From Balneolaceae bacterium (GTDB lineage Bacteria; Bacteroidota; Rhodothermia; Balneolales; Balneolaceae), in NCBI GenBank assembly GCA_007127745.1, contig SKYV01000118.1, positions 1 to 33,814 on the forward strand: a DNA stretch of 33,814 nt, given 5' to 3'. The notes beneath the pieces were generated by a model. It was not told where the DNA came from. It did not search any database and worked only from the letters and a program-made list of their open reading frames with translations. The position numbers and the translations under genes are program-made. Each line of letters begins with the position of its first letter. The first letter of the stretch is position 1. Shown here piece by piece: positions 9,186 through 18,200 of the stretch.

Positions 9186-9569
9186 ATGGACTTTAAACCA
9201 TCAGGAATCAACCACATTACAATCCGGGTAAATCGGATCGATCGTTCGAAAGAATTTTACGGAGACATACTGGGTTTCGAATTGATACGAAAAATGGGAC
9301 AGAGTATGGCGGTCTATAAAATCGGGGAAGAAGATACACTGGTCATTGTTGAAGCCGAAACCAGCTACGATCCCAATTCACGCGATTTTCGGGTGGATCA
9401 TATCGGATTTTATCTTAATAGCACGGAACAGGTGGATGAGATGGCAGCCTATCTCAGGGAAAATGAGGTTACGATCCTTAGCGGCCCGGCTAACCGAAAA
9501 AAAGGCAGATTTGTGTTTGCTTCCGACCCGGATGGCAACCTGATCGAGTTTTTCTGCGAGAATGAGTAA
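9186..9569 (+). CDS. VOC-family (glyoxalase/dioxygenase-fold) protein
   Basis: Single vicinal-oxygen-chelate domain of 127 residues made of two beta-alpha-beta-beta-beta modules. The N-terminal motif GINHITIRV with H10, the FYGDILGFEL helix-turn, RVDHIGFYL with H72, and the C-terminal DPDGNLIEFF with E121 match the usual metal-binding positions; E56 is a plausible fourth ligand. The family covers glyoxalases, fosfomycin-type resistance proteins, ring-cleaving dioxygenases and epimerases. The sequence does not show which reaction applies here. The gene stands alone, about 150 bases before grpE on the same strand. Confidence 0.85.
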   Translation: MDFKPSGINHITIRVNRIDRSKEFYGDILGFELIRKMGQSMAVYKIGEEDTLVIVEAETSYDPNSRDFRVDHIGFYLNSTEQVDEMAAYLRENEVTILSGPANRKKGRFVFASDPDGNLIEFFCENE

Positions 9570-9721
9570 GAGGCTGCGAAAGATTGTCACCATAGCGGAT
9601 TACTTTTGCTTGTGGCATGTTATTTGCATCTTCCATTATTCTTGTAACCGAAAATAATAATCCGTCAATTTCATTGTTTGTATCAATGAATTGAATGAAA
9701 CGAAATTTTTGAAATTGAAAA

Positions 9722-10345
9722 ATGAGTGTAGAAGGAAAAAAAGAAGTGAAAGAAAAAGAAGAAGAGCTAAACGAAAAAATTGAAGAAAACGGCAAAGAAC
9801 GTGCCGCTTCAGACTCAGCAGAAGAGATTCAGGAAACCGGAGAACAGACGGAACAGCAGATCGACGTAGATCAGTTAATTGAAGATCAACAACAGCGAAT
9901 TCAGGAACTTGAAGAAGAGCTGGATCAGACGAAGGAAAAACAACTGCGCAAAGCGGCTGAAATGGAAAATATGAGAAAGCGAATGCAGCGTGAACGTGAG
10001 TTAATTTATCAAACTGCCCGGGAAGCTGCGATCGAGGAATTTTTGCCAGTAAATGATGATCTGTTGCGCACACTGCAGGCACTTGAAAGCAGCAATGCAG
10101 ATTCATCTTATATGGACGGCATTAAAATGGTTGCCGACAAATTCGAGGAAGTTTTGAAAAAATACGGGGTTGAGCGGATCGATCAGACCGGTGTGCCGTT
10201 TAATGTGGATCTGCACGATGCCATGCTCATACAAAAACCGGAAGACGATTCTGTTGAAAGCGGAACGGTGCTTCAGGTGATTGAGAACGGTTATATCATT
10301 GGCGAAAAAACCCTGCGTCATGCAAAAGTAATTGTAAGCGAATAA
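9722..10345 (+). CDS. grpE: Nucleotide exchange factor GrpE
   Basis: Releases ADP from DnaK so the chaperone can cycle. The 207 residues start with a very acidic, charged tail and a long coiled coil (about 1-90, many E/K/Q residues). A four-helix and beta-wing region follows, with NMRKRMQRERE, EEFLPVNDDLLRTL, DGIKMVADKFEEVLKKYGVERI and the C-terminal wing GYIIGEKTLRHAKVIVSE, all family hallmarks. It is 13 bases upstream of dnaJ, forming the usual grpE-dnaJ operon; dnaK is not in the window. The 150-base gap in front should hold a heat-shock-responsive promoter. Confidence 0.97.
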   Translation: MSVEGKKEVKEKEEELNEKIEENGKERAASDSAEEIQETGEQTEQQIDVDQLIEDQQQRIQELEEELDQTKEKQLRKAAEMENMRKRMQRERELIYQTAREAAIEEFLPVNDDLLRTLQALESSNADSSYMDGIKMVADKFEEVLKKYGVERIDQTGVPFNVDLHDAMLIQKPEDDSVESGTVLQVIENGYIIGEKTLRHAKVIVSE

Positions 10346-10358
10346 ATAAAAGTTATTC

Positions 10359-11528
10359 ATGTCTAAACGCGACTATTACGAAGTTTTAGGAGTTGATAAA
10401 AGTGCTAACGAAGCCGAATTAAAAAAGGCCTACCGAAAACTGGCCATGAAGTATCACCCCGATCGCAATAAAGGGGATACCGACGCCGAACAAAAATTCA
10501 AGGAGGCATCTGAAGCCTATGATGTTTTACGTGATCCGCAAAAACGACAGCGGTACGACCAGTTTGGCCATTCGGGCCTGAACGGGGGTGGATTTGGCGG
10601 AGCATCCGATTTTGGCAATGCCGATTTTGAAGATATCTTTAGCCGGTTCAGTGATATATTCGGTGGAGATGTTTTTGGAGGTGATCCGTTTGGCGGAGGT
10701 CGCACCAGAAGCCGCAGAAGAAGAGGTGCCGGGCGTCCCGGGTCAGACATGAAACTTCGGGTTCAATTATCCCTCGAAGAAATTGCTGAAGGTGTTGAAA
10801 AAACCCTGAAAGTAAAAAAACAGATAAAATGCGACGAATGTAACGGCACCGGCGCCGAAACGGAATCGGATTATGAAACATGTCCTAACTGTAACGGAAT
10901 GGGGGAGGTACGGCAGGTATCCAGAACCATGTTCGGGCAGTTTGTAAATGTACAACCATGCCATAATTGCCAGGGTGAAGGGCGCATCATCCGAAATAAA
11001 TGCTCCAAATGTGGAGGTGAAGGACGTTACCGGAGTGATGAAAAAATTAAAGTTAACATCCCGTCTGGTGTGGCAAACGGAAATTACATCACACTGCGCA
11101 GACAGGGAAATGCCGGAATCAGAGGCGGAGAGCCCGGCGATTTGATTGTATTGATTGAGGAAAAAGAGCACGAGTACTTTCAACGGGATAGCAACGATAT
11201 TTACTACGATCTGATGGTCAGTATTCCGGATGCCATTTTGGGAACAGATGTAGAAGTTCCCACGCTGAAAGGTAAAGCGAAAGTAAAGATTGAGCCGGGA
11301 ACTCAACCCGGAAAACTGCTACGAATGAAAGGCCGGGGCATCAAAGGGCTCAATAACAGTGGCATTGGAGATCAGTACATTAAACTGAATGTGTATATCC
11401 CGAAAGATTTAACATCAGAAGAACGAAAACACGTGGAAGCACTTCGGGGCGAAGAACATTTTGATCCTAAAAGTGCCAGGAAGAGAGAAAAAAGCTTTTT
11501 CTCAAAAATTAAAGATGTGTTTAGCTGA
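10359..11528 (+). CDS. dnaJ: Chaperone DnaJ (Hsp40)
   Basis: Co-chaperone that brings unfolded protein to DnaK and stimulates its ATPase. The 389 residues show the complete type I layout: J domain 1-70 with the essential HPD at 33-35; Gly/Phe-rich linker about 71-113, followed by an Arg-rich patch ([12 protein letters not shown]); zinc region about 158-222 with four motifs [24 protein letters not shown] and CSKCGGEG; then the peptide-binding C-terminal domains with [13 protein letters not shown]. All eight zinc cysteines are present. It is cotranscribed with grpE, and a hairpin follows at 11565. Confidence 0.98.
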   Translation: MSKRDYYEVLGVDKSANEAELKKAYRKLAMKYHPDRNKGDTDAEQKFKEASEAYDVLRDPQKRQRYDQFGHSGLNGGGFGGASDFGNADFEDIFSRFSDIFGGDVFGGDPFGGGRTRSRRRRGAGRPGSDMKLRVQLSLEEIAEGVEKTLKVKKQIKCDECNGTGAETESDYETCPNCNGMGEVRQVSRTMFGQFVNVQPCHNCQGEGRIIRNKCSKCGGEGRYRSDEKIKVNIPSGVANGNYITLRRQGNAGIRGGEPGDLIVLIEEKEHEYFQRDSNDIYYDLMVSIPDAILGTDVEVPTLKGKAKVKIEPGTQPGKLLRMKGRGIKGLNNSGIGDQYIKLNVYIPKDLTSEERKHVEALRGEEHFDPKSARKREKSFFSKIKDVFS

Positions 11529-11564
11529 TTGAGATTTTTCGGCCTCTATAGTAAATCAGATAAA

Positions 11565-11594
11565 GGGTGACAGAAGTTGTCACCCATAGTCTGT
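11565..11594 (+). terminator. Probable terminator after grpE-dnaJ
   Basis: GGGTGACA (11565-11572) pairs with TGTCACCC (11578-11585) around a 5-base loop, an 8-base-pair GC-containing stem 37 bases after the dnaJ stop. The following stretch is T-biased (ATAGTCTGTATTTT) but not a clean T-run, so termination may be partial. Confidence 0.6.
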
Positions 11595-11628
11595 ATTTTA
11601 GGATAAATTCTCAATCAACCAAATTACT

Positions 11629-12936
11629 ATGGGCCTCACCGAATTTATTATTGCCATCCTGTTTTTTGCTGCCGGTTTTACGGTTGTTTTCTTTATCGTC
11701 AAATCCCGCCAATCCCGTCTTGAAGAGCGAATAGATAATCTGTCGAAATCGAACACAGAGAAAGATCAAAAATTAACGATGGAAGCCGAGAGAGCCAATC
11801 AAGCGGAAAAAGAGTTGGCTGCACTATCGGCAGAGTACAAACACTTGAAGGAGCGGCTTTCAGAGCAAAAACAGGAACTTGAATCACTTCATGAACAGTT
11901 CAGAACGGAGTTTAAAAATCTTGCCAACGATATTCTGGAGGAGAAATCGAAAAAGTTTACCGAACAAAACCGCGATAAACTGGATCAGTTACTAAAGCCG
12001 CTCGGTGAAAAAATCAGCGATTTTCAAAAGAGGGTGGAGGAAGCACACAAGGAAGATATTAAAGGACGCAGCGCACTTGGCCAACACCTTAAAACCCTTC
12101 AGGAGCTCAATCATAAAATGAGTGAGGAGGCACACAACCTTACAAAAGCCCTGAAAGGCGATACCAAACAGCAGGGAAATTGGGGTGAAGTGATTTTACA
12201 GCGTATACTTGAAAAATCCGGGTTAAGAAAAGGCCATGAGTATGAAACCCAGGAGAGTACAACAACAGAGGACGGACGAAGGCTTCAGCCTGATGTAATC
12301 ATTCATTTGCCCGATGAGAAAAAATTAGTGGTCGATTCCAAAGTCTCTCTTACAGCTTATGAGAAATATACATCAGCGGATGAACCTTCGGAGCAACAAA
12401 AAGCTCTTAAACAGCACATTCAGTCGCTGATGGGACATGTGAAGGGACTCAGCAACAAAAATTACGGGCAGATTCATGGTTTTAAAAGCCCTGATTTTGT
12501 ATTGATGTTTATCCCCATAGAGCCGGCTTTCGGACTGGCCATGCAAAACGATCCTGATCTCTACAATGAGGCGTTTGACAAAAACATTATTATCGTTAGC
12601 CCTACCACGCTTCTGGCAACGCTTGCCACCATCGATAATGTCTGGAAACAGGAATACCAGAACAAAAATGCGATGGAAATTGCCAGCCGTGGCGGAGCCC
12701 TGTACGATAAATTTGTACTGTTTGTGGAAAGCATGAAAGATATCGGCAGCAGGATTCAGCAGACACAAAAAAGTTATGATGAGGCGATGAACCGGCTTTC
12801 CGAAGGTTCGGGTAATCTTGTCCGGCAGGCAGAAATGCTTCGCGAACTGGGTGCAAAAAATTCAAAAACTCTGCCAGAAGAGGTGGCCGGAAAAGAAACA
12901 GACCCTGAGCCGGAAAAAATCAGGGAGAATAATTGA
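11629..12936 (+). CDS. rmuC: DNA recombination protein RmuC homologue
   Basis: Family linked to limiting rearrangements at inverted repeats, with a nuclease-like fold. The 435 residues begin with one membrane helix (about 5-25). A long charged coiled coil follows (about 26-135), then the conserved RmuC domain with KQQGNWGEVILQRILEKSGL, QPDVIIHLPDEKKLVVDSKVSL, the central FIPIEPAF and IIIVSPTTLLATL. The tail after about residue 400 is charged and probably disordered. The N-terminal helix anchors it at the inner membrane. Its last 17 bases overlap the end of the convergent anti-sigma-like gene, so the two transcripts must collide or be terminated within the coding ends. Confidence 0.94.
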   Translation: MGLTEFIIAILFFAAGFTVVFFIVKSRQSRLEERIDNLSKSNTEKDQKLTMEAERANQAEKELAALSAEYKHLKERLSEQKQELESLHEQFRTEFKNLANDILEEKSKKFTEQNRDKLDQLLKPLGEKISDFQKRVEEAHKEDIKGRSALGQHLKTLQELNHKMSEEAHNLTKALKGDTKQQGNWGEVILQRILEKSGLRKGHEYETQESTTTEDGRRLQPDVIIHLPDEKKLVVDSKVSLTAYEKYTSADEPSEQQKALKQHIQSLMGHVKGLSNKNYGQIHGFKSPDFVLMFIPIEPAFGLAMQNDPDLYNEAFDKNIIIVSPTTLLATLATIDNVWKQEYQNKNAMEIASRGGALYDKFVLFVESMKDIGSRIQQTQKSYDEAMNRLSEGSGNLVRQAEMLRELGAKNSKTLPEEVAGKETDPEPEKIRENN

Positions 12937-13810
12937 GCGGCTCAATGAGCGAGGCAAGATCGTAACCGTTGTGACTGGATACAGCGGTGTACCAGATGTT
13001 ATCCCATAACCACGATACGGAGTGAAAACTGTCAGTTTCAGTCACGTAAAAATCGTGCTTCTGTATGCAAGTCTTAACAGCTTCATTATGTCGCTCAAGC
13101 ACAGTATTTGAGGAAACTTCATCCAAATCAAATACAAAAAGGTAAATTGTTTCACTCAAATCGGGCTGAATGTATTCAAGCATCGGGGTCTCAAACCCGT
13201 CTAAAAACTCTACCATCACCAGGCCGGCGAACTGTGCACCTTTTATGCCCGGCACGGAAATATCCATGTTATACTGGCTGATCAGAAAATTTTCGGCTTC
13301 AGTTGGAGAATCCGTTTTAAAAAGTGGTTCAATATATAACCCGCCCGTGGTCATATAATATTGAGCTGCAAGATTTTCAATAAAGTCATCCCCGGTACCC
13401 GATTGGGTCTGGATGATTCGATCGAGTGAAAGAATGGTAAAGAATGTAATAATCAGTACTACAGCGGCTGCTGTGGCATACCGGATAGCGGGACTAATGT
13501 ATGGATAAAATGGTTTCAGAATTCTGTTTTCATGAATCTTTAATGAGTCATAACGGCCCGCTTCAGAATCGTTTGCGTTGATTGCATCAATTTTTTGAAA
13601 AACTTGTTGCCGCAAATGTTCCGGTGCTCTCTTTTTTGGAAATTTCCTGGCCAATAAAAGCTTTAGCTGGCGGATTTCTTCATACTCTTTTCTAATTTCG
13701 GGATGTGTTTCAATAAACTTCAAAAAGGCTTCCTTTTCGCGTTCCGATGCCTCATTATCCACAACAGCGTGGAGTAACGACATAGCCTGTTTTCGGTTCA
13801 TAGAATTCAT
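12920..13810 (-). CDS. Orphan anti-sigma-factor-like single-pass membrane protein
   Basis: A 296-residue protein built like an anti-sigma factor: a cytoplasmic helical N-terminus (about 1-80, with LLHAVVDNEASEREKEAFLKF and EYEEIRQLKLLL), one membrane helix at about 110-130, and an extracytoplasmic C-terminal part of about 165 residues with no domain I recognise. The N-terminal pattern follows zinc-binding anti-sigma domains, but the expected H-x3-C-x2-C ligands are absent (ETHPEIRKEY instead), so a zinc-free form. No sigma gene is next to it; the upstream neighbour is a pseudouridine synthase. M1 or M4 (13801) could be the start. The assignment rests on architecture only. Confidence 0.65.
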   Translation of the reverse strand: MNSMNRKQAMSLLHAVVDNEASEREKEAFLKFIETHPEIRKEYEEIRQLKLLLARKFPKKRAPEHLRQQVFQKIDAINANDSEAGRYDSLKIHENRILKPFYPYISPAIRYATAAAVVLIITFFTILSLDRIIQTQSGTGDDFIENLAAQYYMTTGGLYIEPLFKTDSPTEAENFLISQYNMDISVPGIKGAQFAGLVMVEFLDGFETPMLEYIQPDLSETIYLFVFDLDEVSSNTVLERHNEAVKTCIQKHDFYVTETDSFHSVSWLWDNIWYTAVSSHNGYDLASLIEPLNYSP

Positions 13811-13987
13811 AGCCGTGTATGAAAATTACCTGCAAGTTTCCGGATGATTATTCATTCAGAGGACAGAGATCAACGATTACTTATTAAAACAAACAATTAC
13901 CGGAAAAGCAGCATTCAAAAAGCCCGGAAAACAGCTGATAGTTTGATATTTTTGTAATTGATTGCCATTAGACCGGTTATCGAATTT

Positions 13988-14671
13988 TTATAAATCAAAG
14001 TAAATCCAGGGGATTACTTTTGGTGGATTTGATTGAAATTTGAGCTCCTTTTTGAGAGTGGGATGTTCCACAATCAATTCGCATGCATGCAGAGCTATTT
14101 CCTGATGTTTTCCTGTGCCGTACTTTTTATCTCCCCGGATTGGCAGCCCCTCGTGAGCAAGCTGAACCCGTATCTGATGAGGACGCCCCGTAATCAGAGT
14201 AATCTTCAGCAGAGATAAGCCGTCTTTATGATTAATCCGGTCGAACATAAGTTCTGCAAGTTTTGCTCTTTTGGATTGCCGGGATACCACCCGGGTGATG
14301 TTGGTATCCTTTTGTTTTTTTAAGTAATGGGTCAGTAATCCATTTTCCGGGGCTTCACCTTCAACTACAGCAAGATAGGTTTTTTTTAGACGTCTTTGCC
14401 GTATCTGTTCACTGATTCTGGATGCTGCTTTTGAAGTTTTTGCAAGGAGCATAACCCCGCTGACCGGCCTGTCTAACCTGTGCAACAGTCCTAAAAATAC
14501 ATTTCCGGGTTTATTGTATTCTCGTTTTAAATATTCTTTACAGATAGTAAGCAAGTCGGGGTTGCCGGTGTAGTCTTCCTGCGAAAGCAATCCTTTTGGT
14601 TTACTAACAGCCAGGAGGTGGTTATCTTCGTAAATAATTTCGATATCGGGAACGGTACCGGTTGATTTCAT
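13988..14671 (-). CDS. RluA-family RNA pseudouridine synthase, short form without S4 domain
   Basis: Converts a uridine in rRNA or tRNA to pseudouridine. The 227 residues contain family motif II, LLHRLDRPVSGVMLLAKT, with catalytic D67, and the later RPHQIRVQLAHEGLPIRGDKKYG. The front motif YEDNHLLAVSKPKGLL fits too. There is no N-terminal S4 RNA-binding domain, so it belongs with the short RluA/TruC-like members; the target uridine cannot be told from sequence. It is divergent from uvrC, with 79 bases between the two starts. Confidence 0.9.
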   Translation of the reverse strand: MKSTGTVPDIEIIYEDNHLLAVSKPKGLLSQEDYTGNPDLLTICKEYLKREYNKPGNVFLGLLHRLDRPVSGVMLLAKTSKAASRISEQIRQRRLKKTYLAVVEGEAPENGLLTHYLKKQKDTNITRVVSRQSKRAKLAELMFDRINHKDGLSLLKITLITGRPHQIRVQLAHEGLPIRGDKKYGTGKHQEIALHACELIVEHPTLKKELKFQSNPPKVIPWIYFDL

Positions 14672-14750
14672 ACATTTGTGATATTCTGCTGATCATATTA
14701 AATGATGCTGTTCAGATAATTCATTTCATCCGCAAACATAACACTTAATT

Positions 14751-16598
14751 ATGTCCATTTCATTAGATGAAAAAGTGGCTCATTTACCCCAGTCACCGGG
14801 TGTATATCAATTTAAAGACAGCAGGGGGAACCCTCTCTATGTAGGCAAGGCCAAACGGCTGCGCAACCGGGTTAAGTCATACTTTCAGGAATCCAGAAAT
14901 CATGATGGGCGAATCCGGGTGATGGTAAAAAAAATTGTTGATGTGGAGGTGTTTGTAACCGATTCGGAAGCAGAAGCCCTGATTTTGGAAAATAACCTGA
15001 TCAAACAGTTTCAACCCCGGTACAATATTATGTACCGGGATGATAAGTCGTATCCGTATATCTGCATTACAAATGACGATAAACCAAGAGTTTACCCGAC
15101 ACGCACAGTGATAAATGACGGAAGCAAATATTTTGGCCCGTACGATCATGTGGGGCATATGCGGAGAATGCTGGAAACCATCCGGAAAACATTTGAATTG
15201 TGTACATGTGCGGTTTCCCCGAAAATGATTGACAAATCGCGTGGCGTGCCAAAGTGGCACTCCTGTTTTGATGATTATCTGCAAAACTGCTCGGGCGACT
15301 GGAAGACGGAATTGTATCAAGAAACGATTAAAAAAGTAGAACGGCTGCTGTCTGGAAAAACCGACGGGTTGATGCGTGAGATCAGGGATGAGATGGATAT
15401 CGCTTCGCAGGCTATGGAGTTTGAACAGGCGGCAAAACTGCGGGATAGTCTCTATTCACTGCAAAAGTACAATCAGAAAATGAAAATTGTGGACAGTAAA
15501 AAGAAAGATCGCGATCTGTTTGCAATTTCTGTTGACCCGGAGCTGAACGAAGCCTGTGGTGTGATGTTCAAAGTACGTGAGGGAAAACTGATTGGGAAAT
15601 TTCACCGGTTTTTAAGAAATATTGAGGAGCTGAAAACAGAAAAACTGATGCAGGCATTTGTGGAGGATTATTATACCGGTTCGTATAAAATCGGGTTGGG
15701 GTCCATGCCGGAAGAAGTTTATATAAGTGATTCTATGGAAGATTTCGATCCACTGGCTCAATATTTGTGGGAACAGCATGGAAAAAAGGTTCCCATACAA
15801 GTGCCGAAAATCGGGGAAAAGCGGCAGCTTGTGGATATGGCGGCAGCAAACGCCAGGGTAAAACTCGGAGAGAGAAAGCTGGAAGTGCAAAAGGCAGAAC
15901 GAGATCGCATACCCAAATCTGTCAAAGATTTAAAAGAATTTTTATCACTGAAACGCCTGCCCAGGCGCATCGAATGTTTTGATAATTCCAATATGATGGG
16001 CACCGACCCGACAGCCTCCATGGTCTGTTTTGTGGATGCCAAACCGAGAAAAAGCGAGTATAAACGATTTAAAATCAGAACAGTTGAAGGTCCGGATGAT
16101 TTTGCATCGATGAAGGAGATCATCAAGCGGAGATATTCAAGAGTAAAAAAAGAAAAACTGCAGCCGCCCAATCTGATTTTGGTTGACGGGGGTAAAGGCC
16201 AGTTAAATGCAGCTCTTGAAGCACTCCGCGAAATTGATTTTGAAGGGGAAAGCGAAATTGCCGGGTTGGCCAAACGGCTCGAAGAACTTTTTTTGCCCGG
16301 TAAGTCAGATCCGGTCATGATTCCGAAAACCTCATCGGCTTTAAAACTTTTGCAAAAGGCAAGAGATGAGGCACACCGTTTTGCCATCAATTATCACAAA
16401 AAAAGAAGATCGGAACGCACATTAAAAACAGAATTGACCAATATTCCCGGAATCGGGGAGAAAAAAGCAGAGACTTTACTGAAACATTTTGGTTCTGTAA
16501 AAAAGATAAAAGAGAGCAATCTGGAAACACTTCAGGATTTTTTAGGTACCAAAACAGGAGAGGAGGTTTACAGTTATTTTCACGGTCAAACGGTTTAA
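14751..16598 (+). CDS. uvrC: Excinuclease ABC subunit C
   Basis: Makes both incisions in nucleotide excision repair after UvrAB finds damage. The 615 residues show all expected parts. The GIY-YIG nuclease domain at about 12-92 has SPGVYQFKD and LYVGKAKRLRNR. A cysteine region at about 151-180 (C151, C153, C172, C180) is compatible with the reported iron-sulfur cluster. The UVR motif near 220 has AMEFEQAAKLRD, for contact with UvrB. The RNase H-like C-terminal nuclease has RIECFDNSNMMGTDPTASMV and LILVDGGKGQLNAA. The C-terminal helix-hairpin-helix has LTNIPGIGEKKAETLLKHFGS. It appears monocistronic. Confidence 0.98.
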   Translation: MSISLDEKVAHLPQSPGVYQFKDSRGNPLYVGKAKRLRNRVKSYFQESRNHDGRIRVMVKKIVDVEVFVTDSEAEALILENNLIKQFQPRYNIMYRDDKSYPYICITNDDKPRVYPTRTVINDGSKYFGPYDHVGHMRRMLETIRKTFELCTCAVSPKMIDKSRGVPKWHSCFDDYLQNCSGDWKTELYQETIKKVERLLSGKTDGLMREIRDEMDIASQAMEFEQAAKLRDSLYSLQKYNQKMKIVDSKKKDRDLFAISVDPELNEACGVMFKVREGKLIGKFHRFLRNIEELKTEKLMQAFVEDYYTGSYKIGLGSMPEEVYISDSMEDFDPLAQYLWEQHGKKVPIQVPKIGEKRQLVDMAAANARVKLGERKLEVQKAERDRIPKSVKDLKEFLSLKRLPRRIECFDNSNMMGTDPTASMVCFVDAKPRKSEYKRFKIRTVEGPDDFASMKEIIKRRYSRVKKEKLQPPNLILVDGGKGQLNAALEALREIDFEGESEIAGLAKRLEELFLPGKSDPVMIPKTSSALKLLQKARDEAHRFAINYHKKRRSERTLKTELTNIPGIGEKKAETLLKHFGSVKKIKESNLETLQDFLGTKTGEEVYSYFHGQTV

Positions 16599-16602
16599 TA
16601 AA

Positions 16603-16620
16603 ATAACATGAAAATGTTAT
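16603..16620. other. Short GAAA-tetraloop stem-loop after uvrC
   Basis: ATAACAT (16603-16609), loop GAAA, ATGTTAT (16614-16620): a perfect 7-base-pair AT-rich stem 5 bases after the uvrC stop. It has a stable GNRA-type loop but no T-run, so it could be a weak terminator or an mRNA 3' end stabiliser. The remainder of the gap to 16810 shows nothing I can name; it should hold the sigma-gene promoter. Confidence 0.4.
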
Positions 16621-16810
16621 AGACTGTTTAAAACTGTTAGTATTACCTTTCGTAGAATAGAAATGGTACCAGATAATGAAAATTCGTCAGAATACTCAGT
16701 TTGGCACAGGATATGCTTCTTTACTTAATAAAAGCGCTACCGATTTCCTGAATGTTGTTTTGCTGAAAAATGTTTTGAAATTAAAGGGCGCATACATATA
16801 ATTGAATACT

Positions 16811-17446
16811 ATGAGACTTAATAACTCAGACCACATACCAAAAAATTACGAACAGATGCAAGACAAGGAGCTTGTTCATCTGTTCAGGAAGAAAGACGAT
16901 CAGCTCGCATTTCGTGAGTTAATGAATCGTCACCAGGCGAAGGTGTATTCGTATATATTCAGCATGATTCAAAACCGGGAAGTTGCCAATGATATCTTCC
17001 AGGAAACCTTCACCAAGGTGATCACAAAAATGGATGACACCTACAACGAACAGGGTAAATGGATTGCCTGGGTTATGCGGATTGCTCATAATGCAACAAT
17101 TGATCATATCAGAAAACAAAAACGATTTGTAGACGTTACAAGCTCGTATGATGAAGAATCAAAAACCGACTTTTACGAAAGATTACCGGACGAAGATTCC
17201 ATCGGGCAACACGAAAAGCTGGAGCTTGACGAATCTACTTCGAGTCTGCTGAAGCACATTTCAAAATTGCCGGAGGAACAGCGCACTGTAGTGATGTTGC
17301 GGCACTATTACGAAATGCCGTTTAAAGAAATTGCAGAACTTACTGATGTTTCAATAAATACTGCGCTCGGACGGATGAGATATGCATTGATTAATCTTCG
17401 TAAAATGTTCGATGAAGAACATGAGAAGGAATCGAATAATTTATGA
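16811..17446 (+). CDS. ECF-type RNA polymerase sigma factor
   Basis: Alternative sigma factor of 211 residues. I use the ATG at 16811; the TTG at 16802 is possible but less likely. Region 2 is clear (AFRELMNRHQAKVYSYIFSM, then ANDIFQETFTKV and KWIAWVMRIAHNATIDHIRK). Region 4 carries the helix-turn-helix (LPEEQRTVVMLRHYYEMPFKEIAELTDVSINTALGRMRYAL). Regions 1.2 and 3 are missing, as in all ECF factors. The stop overlaps the next gene's start by 4 bases (ATGA), tying it by translational coupling to the anti-sigma-like partner. The signal sensed and the promoters served are unknown. Confidence 0.95.
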   Translation: MRLNNSDHIPKNYEQMQDKELVHLFRKKDDQLAFRELMNRHQAKVYSYIFSMIQNREVANDIFQETFTKVITKMDDTYNEQGKWIAWVMRIAHNATIDHIRKQKRFVDVTSSYDEESKTDFYERLPDEDSIGQHEKLELDESTSSLLKHISKLPEEQRTVVMLRHYYEMPFKEIAELTDVSINTALGRMRYALINLRKMFDEEHEKESNNL

Positions 17447-18036
17447 ATAAAAAAGATATTCGCAGTATAGCCTATTTATACGATGAGATGGATCCCTCGG
17501 AAAAACTTGAATTTGAGAGGGATCTGCAAAAAGATAATAATCTGCTTATTGAGGTAGAAACACTTCGAAATGTTTCTGAAAAATTAGGCAAAATCAAGGC
17601 TGTTGATCCACCAAAAGAGCTTATTGATTCGATCCATGTTTTGGCAGATAATAGAAACGGATCAGAAAAACAGTCTTACTGGCGAACAACACTCTATGCT
17701 ACGGCAGCACTTGTGCTGATTGGCATGACTTCAGGAATACTGCTGCTCGATAATGTTGAGAATCAATTACCAGGTGATTCTAATGAAGCGTCCATCAATT
17801 CTCCCATTCTTTTCGAAAATCCCACAAGCACCTCTTCGAATATAAATAACAAGAATAAAGTATCACCGTGGGTAGACAATAACGAAGTCATCCATTTTAA
17901 TGACAGGCAGCAGGCAGCAGAAAATGCAGCATCCGATTCCATTTTCCGAAGCAGTTTTCAAAAACTGACGCCGGTTACTGATCCTGCTGAGACAAGATCA
18001 TATCCGAGAAATCTACATCTAACGGGCAATCGGTAG
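17443..18036 (+). CDS. Anti-sigma-like membrane protein, partner of the ECF sigma factor
   Basis: A 197-residue protein with a helical cytoplasmic part (1-80, with AYLYDEMDPSEKLEFERDL), one membrane helix at about 84-101, and a polar, low-complexity Asn/Ser-rich extracytoplasmic tail. It contains no cysteine, so it cannot be a zinc-type anti-sigma factor. The function is inferred from the 4-base overlap with the sigma gene, the single membrane span and the small acidic N-terminal helix bundle, which is the usual layout of anti-sigma proteins. It has no recognisable periplasmic sensor domain. A 164-base gap separates it from parA. Confidence 0.7.
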   Translation: MNKKDIRSIAYLYDEMDPSEKLEFERDLQKDNNLLIEVETLRNVSEKLGKIKAVDPPKELIDSIHVLADNRNGSEKQSYWRTTLYATAALVLIGMTSGILLLDNVENQLPGDSNEASINSPILFENPTSTSSNINNKNKVSPWVDNNEVIHFNDRQQAAENAASDSIFRSSFQKLTPVTDPAETRSYPRNLHLTGNR

Positions 18037-18200
18037 TCATCTCTGTGAGATTCTGTAATCCGAATTTATTTCTAAGAGAGGTAAAAGTGCCGATTGGCAA
18101 AGTTTTCCACCATGAAAATGTGAATAACTTCTTTTGGTTAGGTATATGGTGAGGGTTATATTGCCAAATAGTTTTAAACAATAACTCCTGAGAAGTAAGA

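Noticed and set aside
9636-10106. Open frame of 156 codons on the minus strand
   Set aside because: Antisense to the acidic coiled-coil part of grpE; the Leu/Ser/Phe-rich translation mirrors GAA/GAG codons.
18103-18118. TTTTC / GAAAA inverted repeat before parA as a parS site
   Set aside because: Compared by eye with the parS consensus TGTTTCACGTGAAACA it matches only about half the bases and lacks the central CACGTG. A stretch in lnt (5787-5802, AGTTTCACGCACAACT) matches 11 of 16 but has a broken centre. No convincing parS is in the window.
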